Origin: Pseudomonas fluorescens
Lineage (GTDB): Bacteria > Pseudomonadota > Gammaproteobacteria > Pseudomonadales > Pseudomonadaceae
Reading direction: 5' to 3'
Assembly (NCBI RefSeq): GCF_000967965.1
Contig: NZ_LACC01000038.1
Location: 45,291 to 81,581 of the forward strand
DNA length: 36,291 nucleotides
The notes beneath the pieces were generated by a model. The model was not told the origin of the DNA. It saw only the letters and a program-made list of their open reading frames with translations, and did not search any database. The position numbers were made by a program, and so were the translations under genes. Positions 23,500-31,959 of the stretch are shown piece by piece; the first letter of the stretch is position 1; each line of letters opens with the position of its first letter.

Positions 23500-24990
23500 T
23501 CAATTGGTTTTCACCACCGCCGGCGGGGTCCAGTCGCCGTCGAGGGCATCGGCTTGCGGCCAGTAGGCGCGGATGTACAGCGAGAATTCGGCGCCTTTGG
23601 GCGAGGGCAGCCAGTTGCTTTCCTTGTCCTTGCCCGGTGATTCGCTTTGCACGTAAATGGTCAGCGAGCCGTCAGGGTTGGTTTGCAGGGACTTGTTCTT
23701 GGTGCCGATGGAGTAACGCTTGAGCTCGTTCGGCGAGAAGAAGTGCTGTTCGTTGTACAGCGTCAGCGACCAGAACCCCTTGACCGGTGGCAGCTTGCCT
23801 TTGGCGAACGTGACGCTGTAGCCGTACTGACCGTTGAGGCGCAGGCCGTTTTCATCCAGGTCCTGGTAGAAGTATTTGGTCTCTTTCTGCTGATTGACGA
23901 ATATGTTCGAGCGCGCGACGGCGGTACGGGTGAAATAGTCGGTGCCGAACGCTGCGCCGTTGCTGACGGTGCTCCAGTGATTGGGCAATTGCAGGCCGTA
24001 GTTGCGGAACTGCAACAGCGGGTCGATCACTTCGCTGTCGGCCTTTTTCGCCTCGTCGATCATCACGGCGCGCAGTTGCGGGTCGGCCTTGGCGATGGCC
24101 GCGAGGGCAGCCATTTGTGCGTAGCGGGCTTCTTCGCCCGGCAATGGCTTGGCGTCCTTGAGCAGGGCCGGCAGTTCGTCGAAGAACTTCTCCGGCACCA
24201 CCCATTTGGTTTCGGCGCTGCCTTCAGAAGCCTGGGCCGGGAATTTCGGCAGCCTGGCCCAGTTGCGCTTTTTCATATTGCCGTCGTACTGCGACAGCGG
24301 GTACATGTCGATGCCCGACAATGCCGGCTGCACGGCCAGACGGTCGGCGGCGGTGTCGTCCTGGAATACCCGAGGGATCACGAACCCGGTGTTCGTACGC
24401 GCCCGGTATACCCGCTTGATGCCTGGCGGCACCTTGCCGTTCCAGTCCGGGCCGACCAGCAGGTAGAAGCCCGGTTGGGTGTTATACATCTTACCCATCT
24501 CGGCAAAGCTGTCGGAACGCAGGTCCACCACCTGATACACCCAGAAGCGGCCGTCGAAGTCCGGCACTTGCAGCACCACCGGCTCAATGTCCAGGGCGAT
24601 GCTGCCGGCGCCGTACACCACGTCCTGGTTCGGGCAGGCCACCAGCCGTTCGGCCGGGTCGATGTAGTCGCTGAGCATTGACAGCCGATTGATCGGGGCC
24701 ACGGGTACGATGCCGCCCATCAAGCCGGGTTCCGGCAAGTCCTTGAAGGTCTGGCGACGATTGAAAATGTTGGCCATCGGCCAACCCCAGAAATACGCCT
24801 CGCGCGCCATCATGCGTACGTACGATTCAGTTACTTTGGTGCCGGCAACAGGGCCCGAGACAGGGCTGGCGGCCGGAGCGGCGCCAGTGGCTTGCGCTGC
24901 GTAACCCGGAGTACTCAACAGGGCTGCGGCTGTGAGCGTACTGGCGAAAGTCAAGGCGAAGAGGGCGTGGCGCCGGGGCAAACGATTCAT
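23500..24990 (-). CDS. Exported DUF1254/DUF1214 protein
   Basis: A 496-residue protein with an N-terminal signal (RRHALFALTFASTLTAAALLSTPGYA) and then a proline/alanine linker. Residues about 60-190 are DUF1254 (REAYFWGWPMANIFNRR, ACPNQDVVYGAGSIALDIEPVVLQVPD, RFWVYQVVDLRSDSFAEMG), and residues about 380-490 are DUF1214 (GFWSLTLYNEQHFFSPN, YSIGTKNKSL, DGSLTIYVQSESPG, NWLPSPKGAEFSLYIRAYWP). The biochemical function of this two-domain family is not established; it is periplasmic or exported. AAGGA precedes the ATG. It has its own terminator at 23461, so it forms a single-gene unit. Confidence 0.9.
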   Translation of the reverse strand: MNRLPRRHALFALTFASTLTAAALLSTPGYAAQATGAAPAASPVSGPVAGTKVTESYVRMMAREAYFWGWPMANIFNRRQTFKDLPEPGLMGGIVPVAPINRLSMLSDYIDPAERLVACPNQDVVYGAGSIALDIEPVVLQVPDFDGRFWVYQVVDLRSDSFAEMGKMYNTQPGFYLLVGPDWNGKVPPGIKRVYRARTNTGFVIPRVFQDDTAADRLAVQPALSGIDMYPLSQYDGNMKKRNWARLPKFPAQASEGSAETKWVVPEKFFDELPALLKDAKPLPGEEARYAQMAALAAIAKADPQLRAVMIDEAKKADSEVIDPLLQFRNYGLQLPNHWSTVSNGAAFGTDYFTRTAVARSNIFVNQQKETKYFYQDLDENGLRLNGQYGYSVTFAKGKLPPVKGFWSLTLYNEQHFFSPNELKRYSIGTKNKSLQTNPDGSLTIYVQSESPGKDKESNWLPSPKGAEFSLYIRAYWPQADALDGDWTPPAVVKTN

Positions 24991-25125
24991 GAAGCGTCCT
25001 TACTTGTTGGCAGTCACCTGATGCAGGTGAGTTGCTGACAAGATAGCCCATCTTTATCCCGATGTTGTTGATGCACATGGTGAATAATCGTCGATCACGA
25101 CACACTTCAGCTTCACGGCGCGCAC

Positions 25126-25159
25126 AAAAACGGCCCGTTGAGTGAAACGAGCCGCTTTT
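25126..25159 (-). terminator. Intrinsic terminator after the alpha/beta hydrolase gene
   Basis: On the minus strand CGGCTCGTT pairs with AACGGGCCG (plus 25146-25154 and 25131-25139, one G-U) around a 6-base loop, followed by TTTTT (plus 25126-25130). The hydrolase gene ends at 25205. CTTTT on the other side could allow rightward use too. Confidence 0.85.
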
Positions 25160-25204
25160 GTGCCGGCAGCTGTTCAGCGCAGGCGCGAGGACGTCAGATG
25201 GACC

Positions 25205-26272
25205 TCAAAGATGATCGGCATCAATCACCGCCTTTGCGAACGCCTGCGGATCTTCCTGCGGCAGGTTGTGGCCGATGCCGCCGGTGATCAGCCGGAACTG
25301 GTATTTGCCGGTGAAGCGCTTGGCATAGTCCTCAGGAGCCGGGTGCGGTGCGCCGTTGGCATCGCCTTCAAGGGTAATGGTCGGCACGCTGATGGACGGC
25401 GCCGTGGCCAGTTTCTGCTCCAGCGCTTCGTATCGGCTTTCACCCTGGACCAAGCCCAGGCGCCAGCGGTAGTTGAACACGGTGATGTCGACATGGTCGG
25501 GGTTGTCCAGTGCCTTGGCGCTGCGGTCAAAGGTGGCGTCATCGAACGCCCATTTCGGCGAAGCCAGTTGCCAGATCAGCTTGGCGAAGTCATGGGTGTT
25601 TCTCTCGTAACCGGCGCGTCCGCGGTCAGTGGCGAAGTAGAACTGATACCACCACTGCAATTCCGCCTTGGGGGGCAGCGGGTTCTTGCCGGCTGCCTGG
25701 TTGCCGATCAGATAACCGCTGACCGAGACCAGTGCCTTGACCCGCTCCGGCCACAGCGCCGAGACAATATCGGCCGAACGCGCCCCCCAGTCATAACCAC
25801 CGAGCACCGCTTGTTTGATCTTCAGGGCATCCATAAAGTCGATGACATCACTGGCCAACGCAGCCGGCTGGCCATTGCGCTCGGTTTCTACGGACAGGAA
25901 ACGCGTATCGCCATAGCCGCGCGCATAGGGCATCAGCACCCGATAGCCCTTGGCGGCCAACAACGGCGCGACCTCGTCATAACTGTGAATGTCGTACGGC
26001 CAGCCGTGCAGCAGGATCACCACCGGCCCGTTGGCCGGGCCAGTTTCGGCGTACGCCACGTTCAGCAGTCCGGCGTTGACATGCTTGAGTGGGCCGAAGG
26101 GCAAGGGCGCCGCCTGCGTGGTCGCGGCAGGGGTCGCCGCTGGCTGCGCGGTGGCGGCCGTTTGCGCGTGGGCCGCGCCGAGCACGCCAAACAGTGTCAG
26201 CGCGAGGATCGAAGGGCCGACCAGGTGGCGGCGAGTGTTGCTGGTTTTGCTGTTGTGCAGTGCCTTCTTCAT
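25205..26272 (-). CDS. Exported alpha/beta hydrolase, epoxide-hydrolase-like
   Basis: A 355-residue enzyme with a long N-terminal signal (positively charged start with TRRHLVGPSILALTLFGVLGAAHA; possibly Tat-type because of the paired Arg) and an alanine/proline-rich linker. The catalytic fold follows: oxyanion motif VILLHGWPYDIHSYDEVAPLL, nucleophile elbow GGYDWGARSADIV with Asp as the nucleophile, and catalytic His near the end in GGIGHNLPQEDPQAFA. An Asp nucleophile points to epoxide hydrolases or haloalkane dehalogenases, not esterases. GGAG lies seven bases before the ATG. It stands between the DUF1254 gene and the histidine kinase gene with its own terminator. Substrate is unknown. Confidence 0.9.
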   Translation of the reverse strand: MKKALHNSKTSNTRRHLVGPSILALTLFGVLGAAHAQTAATAQPAATPAATTQAAPLPFGPLKHVNAGLLNVAYAETGPANGPVVILLHGWPYDIHSYDEVAPLLAAKGYRVLMPYARGYGDTRFLSVETERNGQPAALASDVIDFMDALKIKQAVLGGYDWGARSADIVSALWPERVKALVSVSGYLIGNQAAGKNPLPPKAELQWWYQFYFATDRGRAGYERNTHDFAKLIWQLASPKWAFDDATFDRSAKALDNPDHVDITVFNYRWRLGLVQGESRYEALEQKLATAPSISVPTITLEGDANGAPHPAPEDYAKRFTGKYQFRLITGGIGHNLPQEDPQAFAKAVIDADHL

Positions 26273-26435
26273 GGGATGTCTCCATTACCAGCCATGGGTC
26301 AGGGGGCCGGTCTGTGCCCCTTCAAACCTTGCTTGCATTGAAACGCGGCAACGTATCCGGCCTGTGTCGAATCGCCGGCCGGATGAAAGTCAGTGTATCG
26401 AGAGGTCGCGCTGACACACTGTGATACATAGGGAT

Positions 26436-27794
26436 TTAGCCTGAGCCTCTTTGCAACTCGACCGAGACACATAACCCGCGCTTGTTCGTCTCATCCGAGA
26501 AACCCAGGCGCACCCGAGCCCCCGTACGCTCGGCGATGGCGTTGACGATGGACAAGCCCAACCCGGAGCCTGCTTCCTCTGTTCCCACGCTGCGATAGAA
26601 CGGGTCAAACACGCGCATCTGCTCGTCGGCCGTAATACCAGGGCCGGAATCCTTGACCTGAAGGATCACGGTGTCCTGCGCCTGCTCCACCGACAGGTCG
26701 ACGCGTCCGCCACTTGGGGTGTAGCGAATCGCGTTGTCCACCAGATTCTTGATCAGGATCAGCAGGTCCATTTCGTTGATGACGACCTGCACGTCTTCGG
26801 TACTTTCAACGCCGATGTCGATGCTCTTGCGTTCCGCCAAGGGCAACAGGTCCTCCAGCACCCGCCGATAGACCGCAAGGACCGAAACCGTGGTCTGCGG
26901 CCGCTCTGAATTCGATTGCGCGGCGGCCAGGGCCAGCAACTGATCAATCAGCTTTCTGCTGCGCTCGATGCCGCGGGACAACGGCAGCAGGCGTTCGACG
27001 GCTTGTGTCGGCATGGGCGTGGCTTTCAGTCGCTCGGCTTGCAGCGACAGGGCGGTCATGGGCGAGCGCAGTTCGTGGGCAGCGTCGGCGATGAAGCGGC
27101 GCTGGGTTTCCATGGATTGCGCAACCCGTGCCAGCAAGCGATTGATGGCCACGACGAAAGGGCGGATCTCGGTGGGCAGATGGTGTTCGTCGATCGGGTG
27201 CAGGGCCTGTTTGTCGCGTCGGTCTATGTCATCGGAGAGGGTGGCGATGGGACGAAACAGCTTGTGCACCAGATCGCTCACCACCAGCAACAGCACAGGA
27301 AACAGAATGAGAAACGGCAGCAGGCTGCGCCAGGCGCTCTCACGTGCCTCCTTGTCGCGAACCCCCGTCTCTTGGGCGACGACGATGCGCTCGCCCCGGG
27401 CGGTGGTGCGGACCAGCGCGCGAAAGTCTTCGCCCGCGATGTTCAAGGTCGACAGACCATCGGCCAGCGTCGTGGGGAAGGGCAGTGGCAGGACGCTGTC
27501 GTCGTTGTTGCCGACGGCTTTGTTGCTGTCAGCCAGGTATTGCACGATGACCCTCGATTCTTCGTCGTCACCGGCGATTTTTTCAGCGGCGGGGTAGTGC
27601 AGTGTCATCCGTTGTCGATCGAACAGGACCGCCACATGACGCAGGGTTTCGTCCTGCATTTCGTGGGCTTCGTCGAGGGCCGAGACGAACGCAAATATCC
27701 CGGCCAGCACCGCAACGATCAGGATGGCCAGCGACAGTGCGACCGACAGCCGTACCTGGACCGAGTCGCTCAAGCGCTTTTTGAAACCATCCAT
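26436..27794 (-). CDS. Sensor histidine kinase (QseC/PmrB-like)
   Basis: A 452-residue membrane kinase. Helices at about 17-40 (LSVALSLAILIVAVLAGIFAFV) and about 150-172 (LLPFLILFPVLLLVVSDLV) enclose a periplasmic sensor of about 110 residues. Then come a HAMP-like linker, the H box FIADAAHELRSPMTAL with phospho-acceptor H240, the N box (LVDNAIRYTP) and the G boxes (DSGPGITADE, GSGLGLSIV). It pairs with the response regulator encoded directly upstream; the two genes overlap by 25 bases. Its QseC-like layout does not establish the signal. Confidence 0.93.
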   Translation of the reverse strand: MDGFKKRLSDSVQVRLSVALSLAILIVAVLAGIFAFVSALDEAHEMQDETLRHVAVLFDRQRMTLHYPAAEKIAGDDEESRVIVQYLADSNKAVGNNDDSVLPLPFPTTLADGLSTLNIAGEDFRALVRTTARGERIVVAQETGVRDKEARESAWRSLLPFLILFPVLLLVVSDLVHKLFRPIATLSDDIDRRDKQALHPIDEHHLPTEIRPFVVAINRLLARVAQSMETQRRFIADAAHELRSPMTALSLQAERLKATPMPTQAVERLLPLSRGIERSRKLIDQLLALAAAQSNSERPQTTVSVLAVYRRVLEDLLPLAERKSIDIGVESTEDVQVVINEMDLLILIKNLVDNAIRYTPSGGRVDLSVEQAQDTVILQVKDSGPGITADEQMRVFDPFYRSVGTEEAGSGLGLSIVNAIAERTGARVRLGFSDETNKRGLCVSVELQRGSG

Positions 27795-28435
27795 CCCATA
27801 CCCCTGACGTTCTTGATGACCTGGTTGCCCAACTTGCGTCGCAGCGAATGAATCAGAAACTCCACGGCGTTGCTTTCCACTTCATTACCCCAGCCGTAGA
27901 GGCGGTCTTCGAGTTCGCTGCGCGAGAGGATCGCCCCCGGGCGGATCAACAGCGCCTGCAACAGGGCGAACTCGCGGCTGGACAGTTGCACACCGGGGTT
28001 ATCGGCCGTGCTGGCCTGTTTCGACACCAGGTCCAGTGCCACCACGCCGTTGTCGAGCAATGACTGGGCGCTGCCGCCTTTGCGGCGCAGCACGGCGCGC
28101 ATGCGGGCCAACAGTTCGGCCATGTCGAAGGGTTTGAGCAAGTAATCGTCGGCGCCACCGTCAAGGCCGCGCAGGCGGTCGTCGAGGCTGTCCCGGGCGG
28201 TGATGATCAGCAGCGGCACCGGGTTGTTGCGGCCGCGAATGCTGTCGAGCACATCCAGCCCATCCTTGCCTGGCAGCCCGAGGTCCAGCAGCACCAAGTC
28301 ATAGGGCTGGGTTTCCAGCGCCGAGAGTGCGGTCATGCCGTTTTTCACCCAGTCGGTGGCGTAGCTCGCATCACTCAGTGCGCCCTGGATGGCGTCCCCG
28401 ATCATCGGGTCATCTTCGACCAGCAATATGCGCAT
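27770..28435 (-). CDS. OmpR-family response regulator (QseB/PmrA-like)
   Basis: A 221-residue regulator. The receiver domain (1-115) has the acidic pair VEDDP, phospho-acceptor D51 in LVLLDLGLPG, the Thr in LIITARD and K in LLKPFD. The C-terminal winged helix (about 125-218) ends with NAVEFLIHSLRRKLG and VRGMGWMV. AGGAG lies six bases before the ATG. Immediately upstream is a strong terminator-like hairpin, so either read-through from the membrane-protein and lipoprotein genes or an internal promoter must supply the message. Confidence 0.94.
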   Translation of the reverse strand: MRILLVEDDPMIGDAIQGALSDASYATDWVKNGMTALSALETQPYDLVLLDLGLPGKDGLDVLDSIRGRNNPVPLLIITARDSLDDRLRGLDGGADDYLLKPFDMAELLARMRAVLRRKGGSAQSLLDNGVVALDLVSKQASTADNPGVQLSSREFALLQALLIRPGAILSRSELEDRLYGWGNEVESNAVEFLIHSLRRKLGNQVIKNVRGMGWMVSKSA

Positions 28436-28445
28436 GTCCCGCTCC

Positions 28446-28480
28446 TAAAAAAAGGCGCGGCGGTCATGACCGTCGCGCCT
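28446..28480 (-). terminator. Strong intrinsic terminator or attenuator between lipoprotein and response-regulator genes
   Basis: A 28-base near-perfect palindrome (28453-28480): AGGCGCG and CGGTC pair with GACCG and CGCGCCT, with one G-T. On the minus strand it is followed by seven Us (plus 28446-28452), and then after three bases by the AGGAG of the response regulator. It lies 39 bases after the lipoprotein stop. Confidence 0.88.
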
Positions 28481-28519
28481 GTATTGAAGCACCTGTACCG
28501 GCGTTTGTCCGCCCGGTTA

Positions 28520-28954
28520 TTACGCGCCTTTCATCGAATCGAAGGCCTTCATCAGCTCGTCCATGCGGGCCTTGCAGTCGTTCAGTTGCGGATTGCTGGT
28601 ACGCAACGCGTCGAGCGCGCGGTCGATGGCCTTGTCCACGACATGCCAGTCGCTGGCAGCGCGAGGCTTGATGCCGGCTTCGGCCGAGTCCCAGGCGCTC
28701 TCCAGGTCCTTGATGCGGGCCTTCGCGCCCGGCAGGTCGTTTTTATCGACGATCGTGGCAACGTCGGCGGCGATGGTGCGGAACTCGGACAGGTCGCCCA
28801 GTTTCGAACCGGACTGGGTTTGGGCACTCATTGCGCCGGATTGGCTAGCCGCAGCAGGCTTGTCGGCAGGCTTCGAGCAGCCGGCAGCGATGCTGAGGAG
28901 GAAGATCGACGAGACAATGGCGACGTGGCGAATGATGTTTTGAAAAGGGCGCAT
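28520..28954 (-). CDS. Small lipoprotein of unknown function
   Basis: A 144-residue protein with a lipoprotein signal (IVSSIFLLSIAAGC, lipobox IAAGC, followed by Ser, which suggests the outer membrane). After a low-complexity linker (residues about 26-48, Ala/Gln/Ser-rich) comes a helical domain: LSEFRTIAADVATIVDKNDLPGAKARIKDLESAWDSAEAGIKP, WHVVDKAIDRALDALRTSNP and a Lys/Glu-rich tail. I do not recognise a named family. AAGGA is six bases before the ATG. It sits 29 bases after the DUF347 membrane-protein gene and before a two-component system, so it may be an accessory or a target of that system (inference). Confidence 0.85.
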   Translation of the reverse strand: MRPFQNIIRHVAIVSSIFLLSIAAGCSKPADKPAAASQSGAMSAQTQSGSKLGDLSEFRTIAADVATIVDKNDLPGAKARIKDLESAWDSAEAGIKPRAASDWHVVDKAIDRALDALRTSNPQLNDCKARMDELMKAFDSMKGA

Positions 28955-28983
28955 GACAATTCCTTGATGAACTATTGAAAAGG

Positions 28984-29748
28984 TTACTCAGTGACGGAAT
29001 TGCGATTGCCGACGCTCATCTGTGCGACAGCAACCAACAGGACGATGACGCACAGGAAGATCGCGCTGGTCCAGGTGGCGCCCATGCCGAGGCCACCGTA
29101 GGTCTTGGACTGGGTCAGCAAATCGCCCAGAGATGCACCGAACGGACGGGTAAGGATGTAGGCGATCCAGAAGGCCAGTACCACATTGGCACCCAGGCGC
29201 CAGGCCACCAGGGTCGCGGCGAGCAGCGCGGCGAAAATCACGGCGCCGAGGGTGAAGCCCAGGCCCAGTGCCTCGGTGGCCAGGTCACCGGCCGCCGTGC
29301 CGAGCGCAAAGGTGCAGAGCACGGTCGTCCAGTAGAACCATTCCCGGCGCGGGGTGACGATCTCGCGGATCGACAGGTTGTGCTCCATCCGGTACCAGAC
29401 CAGAAAATTCAGTGCCAGCAGGACAGAAAACACCGCGGTGCTGGTGTACAGGCTGACGTCGAGGACGTCGGTCAGGATGTCGGTGAGCTGGGTCCCGACG
29501 ATGCTTACCAGCACCACGGTCAGCCAGTAGGTCCCGGGCGAACAGGCGGTCTTGCGCATCTGTATGAACAGTGCGATGGCCAGCAATGTCGCCATGCCAA
29601 GGCTGGTCCAGCCCAGGCCGAGGCCGGCATCGACAGCGAGGAAGTCCGCGCCGGTTTCACCCACCGTCGTGGACAGGATCTTGATCACCCAGAATGACAG
29701 CGTCACCTCGGGTACTTTGTTGAGCCATCCGGCTGTAAGGGGGTTCAT
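28984..29748 (-). CDS. DUF347 four-repeat membrane protein (COG4705-like)
   Basis: A 254-residue integral membrane protein made of four copies of a two-helix repeat. Each repeat has a conserved Trp or aromatic start and a G-x(3)-x-D turn: LSFWVIKILSTTVGETGADFL, GTYWLTVVLVSIVGTQLTDIL, WFYWTTVLCTFALGTAAGDLA and LAFWIAYILTRPFGASLGDLL. This is the DUF347 repeat, found in four tandem copies. Function is unproven. AGGAGAGG precedes the ATG by about ten bases. It is the first gene of a leftward group with the lipoprotein and perhaps the two-component genes. Confidence 0.88.
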   Translation of the reverse strand: MNPLTAGWLNKVPEVTLSFWVIKILSTTVGETGADFLAVDAGLGLGWTSLGMATLLAIALFIQMRKTACSPGTYWLTVVLVSIVGTQLTDILTDVLDVSLYTSTAVFSVLLALNFLVWYRMEHNLSIREIVTPRREWFYWTTVLCTFALGTAAGDLATEALGLGFTLGAVIFAALLAATLVAWRLGANVVLAFWIAYILTRPFGASLGDLLTQSKTYGGLGMGATWTSAIFLCVIVLLVAVAQMSVGNRNSVTE

Positions 29749-29931
29749 GGGCGGGTTGCCTCTCCTGAGCAGCGCCGAAGTTGCGCAAGGGAGACGATAC
29801 GGACCGAAACTTAGCTGAGACTGAGGGGAGGGAAGTCGTTCGGTTTTCTGCCATGGACTTCGAAGTTCCAGTTGACTTCAGAGGAGCAAAACTTGCTTTA
29901 TTGCGAACCTTGATGCGGATGGCGACGGACC

Positions 29932-30585
29932 ATGTTTCTTTTACGCAGTGGCGCAATCGAGGGCTACGGCACCCTGGTGTCCCAGCTCGGCCAGAATCCG
30001 GTGAGTCTGTTACGTGACGCCGGGATGGTCGTGGCCCAGTTGCGTCAACCCAATAGCTATGTCTCTTACGAGAAGACTGCCGATCTGCTCGACGACACCG
30101 CGCGCCAATGCCAGGAGCCGCTGTTCGCCCTGCGCCTTGCGTCGCGCCAGGACCTGTTGGCGATCGGCGATGTGGCGCTGTCGGGCAGTCGCCAGCCAAC
30201 GGTAGGGGAGGCGTTGAGTTTTGCCCGGCAATTGCAGCTACTCAAGAACCAGTACCCGGACAACCTCAAGGCCCAGGTCTGTCATTTGATCGGCGGACTC
30301 TTGCACACGGGCGAGTGCAGTATCGAGGCGGTGAGCAACTCACTGGGTCTGCAACCGCGGGTCCTGCAGAAGCGCTTGCAAGCCGAAGGCAGCCGTTTCA
30401 GTCAACTGCTACAGGAAACCCGTCTGGAAATCGCCAAGCAAAACCTGCTGCGAGACAAAACCAGCATCACCGATCTGGCGTTGAATCTTGGGTATGCCGA
30501 CGTCTCGGTGTTCAGTCGCCATTTCAAGCAATGGACCGGGTTTTCTCCGAGAAACTGGCGGGCGCAGCAAACGGCGGGCGACTGA
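29932..30585 (+). CDS. AraC-family regulator with shortened N-terminal sensor domain
   Basis: A 217-residue protein. The N-terminus (MFLLRSGAIEGYGTLVSQLGQNPVSLLRDAGM, then LLDDTARQCQEPLFALRLAS) is the start of the arabinose-binding-like AraC sensor (PF12625). The C-terminal AraC HTH is complete: EAVSNSLGLQPRVLQKRLQAEGSRFSQLLQETRLEIAKQNLL and ITDLALNLGYADVSVFSRHFKQWTGFSPRNWR. Relatives are about 330-345 residues. The sequence passes from TVGEALSFARQLQLLKNQ straight to YPDNLKAQVCHLIGGLL, so roughly 110-120 residues of the sensor appear to be missing with the frame intact. It may bind DNA without sensing. No good ribosome site precedes ATG 29932. Confidence 0.8.
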   Translation: MFLLRSGAIEGYGTLVSQLGQNPVSLLRDAGMVVAQLRQPNSYVSYEKTADLLDDTARQCQEPLFALRLASRQDLLAIGDVALSGSRQPTVGEALSFARQLQLLKNQYPDNLKAQVCHLIGGLLHTGECSIEAVSNSLGLQPRVLQKRLQAEGSRFSQLLQETRLEIAKQNLLRDKTSITDLALNLGYADVSVFSRHFKQWTGFSPRNWRAQQTAGD

Positions 30586-30820
30586 TCACTGGGCGAATGA
30601 AATGGCAGGACAGGGTGCAGGGCAAGAATAAAAGCCAACTCGACTAAATGGTTATTTAGCTTAGTTATAATTCATAGTTATTAATGGGGGGAGGGTAGCT
30701 CATCCTTGTTCGCTATCTTCCAGATATGTGCTGTATCTTTCAAGCACACGTGTAATCGGTAACAAGCCCCGTAAATCAAGGGCTCCAGCCATCTGCGGCG
30801 GCCATTCAAAGGGGTATGTA
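30586..30820. other. AT-richer intergenic region with a palindrome and a -10-like element
   Basis: CTAAAT (30644-30649) and ATTTAG (30654-30659) form a dyad around GGTT, and a perfect TATAAT lies at 30666-30671. There is no matching -35. It may be the promoter and operator of the HEPN-like gene, 150 bases upstream of its start. Confidence 0.4.
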
Positions 30821-31360
30821 ATGGGTCATTTTCCAAGCTGGATGCTTCAAAACGCTCACAATTACCTGAAAGCCGCTGAGATTCTGGACGCGCAAAACCT
30901 ACCGCACGTTGCCCAGGTCAATGCGGCGATTGGCATGGAAATCCTGCTCAAGAGCTTTATTTCCGTGCCTGACCAGCATCAAGGTACATCCGGCGAGACC
31001 TACAAACTCGACGCCGTAGCGTTGGCCGCGGCTCACCAGCATTTGCAAAGCGTCGACAAAGTCAGCCGTAAAACTCCTGATAAGCACGATCTGTTGACGT
31101 TGTTCCATGCGGTGCCCGAAGTGATTCGTAGCAGCTTGGTCCTGGACAGCCAGGAAAATTCCTTCGAGAGATACCGCGACGTGTTCACCAACAGCCGGTA
31201 TCCGTATGAGTCGAGCAGCTGGAAATTTTCCGATCCGGTACTGATGAGGTTGCTGCGGTGGACTCTGGCCAACGTGGTTGGCTATTACAAAGAGCAAGGT
31301 TCTCAGGATCCGTTCGTCCTGGATTACATTGCTGAGGTGCAGGCACGAGCAGCAGAGTGA
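30821..31360 (+). CDS. HEPN-like helical protein, function unknown
   Basis: A 179-residue soluble protein. The pattern SWMLQNAHNYLKAAEILDAQN, then VAQVNAAIGMEILLKSFISV and later TPDKHDLLTLFHAVPEVIR resembles the HEPN fold: a helix ending in AxxYLxAA, a helix with an (E)xxLKS motif, and HDLxxL. The canonical RNase motif R-x(4)-H is not clearly present, so catalysis is doubtful. AAAGGGG lies six bases before the ATG at 30821; the open frame upstream to 30728 is not supported. It ends 15 bases before the convergent AbrB-like gene, so they are not an operon. Assignment is by pattern only. Confidence 0.65.
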   Translation: MGHFPSWMLQNAHNYLKAAEILDAQNLPHVAQVNAAIGMEILLKSFISVPDQHQGTSGETYKLDAVALAAAHQHLQSVDKVSRKTPDKHDLLTLFHAVPEVIRSSLVLDSQENSFERYRDVFTNSRYPYESSSWKFSDPVLMRLLRWTLANVVGYYKEQGSQDPFVLDYIAEVQARAAE

Positions 31361-31374
31361 TCTGGCCCCCAGTT

Positions 31375-31566
31375 TTACGAACGAATTGGCGTCAGGGTTA
31401 TCGTGCCGTCAGGTTGTTTTTCCATGTCCAGCTTGTCACCAACGGTCAACCCGATAGCAGCCAGGAGATCATCAGGCAAAGGTACGATCAGGTCGCCAGT
31501 GCCATCGGCTGCATCTTGGCAGGTGACAATCCAGCGGTTATTTTCAGAGCTAGGTGTTGGGTTCAT
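31375..31566 (-). CDS. AbrB/MazE-like small protein
   Basis: A 63-residue protein. NRWIVTCQDAADGTGDLIVPLPDDLLAAIGLTVGDKLDMEK and then DGTITLTPI follows the swapped-hairpin AbrB/MazE pattern (strand, LPxxLL, GWxxGDxLxxxxxxDGTxxL), typical of antitoxin-like or phage-type regulators. No toxin gene lies beside it in the same direction. GGGGA lies four bases before the ATG at 31566. It could be an orphan antitoxin or a small transcription regulator. Confidence 0.75.
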   Translation of the reverse strand: MNPTPSSENNRWIVTCQDAADGTGDLIVPLPDDLLAAIGLTVGDKLDMEKQPDGTITLTPIRS

Positions 31567-31773
31567 ATTTTCCCCAGGTGATCAAATGACACGGTCGATT
31601 CATGATTATGGTTCCTGCGGAATCGTCATGCTCGTGATGGTGTTTTTTCGCATGCGAGAAATTCGGCCTGGCCAGCCTGATCATCTGGTGAAAAGCATCG
31701 AGCAGAGCCCCACAAGGAGAATCTTTAGGTTCGCATAATGTATATTATGTTAAATCAAGTATCAGTGAATCCA
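31567..31773. other. AT-rich spacer
   Basis: About 200 bases with no defensible gene. An AT-rich stretch near 31736-31756 (ATAATGTATATTATG) has promoter-like character, but no gene follows it closely on the plus strand. Confidence 0.4.
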
Positions 31774-31959
31774 TCACGCTTCTTCCTCTGCACCCTTGTG
31801 ACTCCATGAATTTGAAACTTTCCCATCAAAAATGCCGATGGGATTGTTTTTGCTGACGTCGCTGATGTCATTGAGTGGCGGTTTGAGAGCCCTATCATCA
31901 ATGCCAGGCCCGATCGCGATCGCTACCGGACCCTGACAGATAACTCCGTCGTTTGGCAT
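31774..31959 (-). CDS. Doubtful small ORF
   Basis: A 61-residue open frame, MPNDGVICQGPVAIAIG followed by an Asp/Asn-rich tail, preceded by GAGGCAGG. It has no family resemblance I can name and no signal peptide or membrane segment. It lies in the lower-GC stretch and may be a remnant or not a gene at all. Confidence 0.25.
   Translation of the reverse strand: MPNDGVICQGPVAIAIGPGIDDRALKPPLNDISDVSKNNPIGIFDGKVSNSWSHKGAEEEA

Noticed and set aside
25142..26341. A 399-codon plus-strand open frame
   Set aside because: It is antisense to the alpha/beta hydrolase, which has a signal peptide and catalytic motifs.
31403..31738. A 111-codon plus-strand open frame
   Set aside because: It overlaps the AbrB/MazE-like gene in antisense, shows no family pattern and has no ribosome site.
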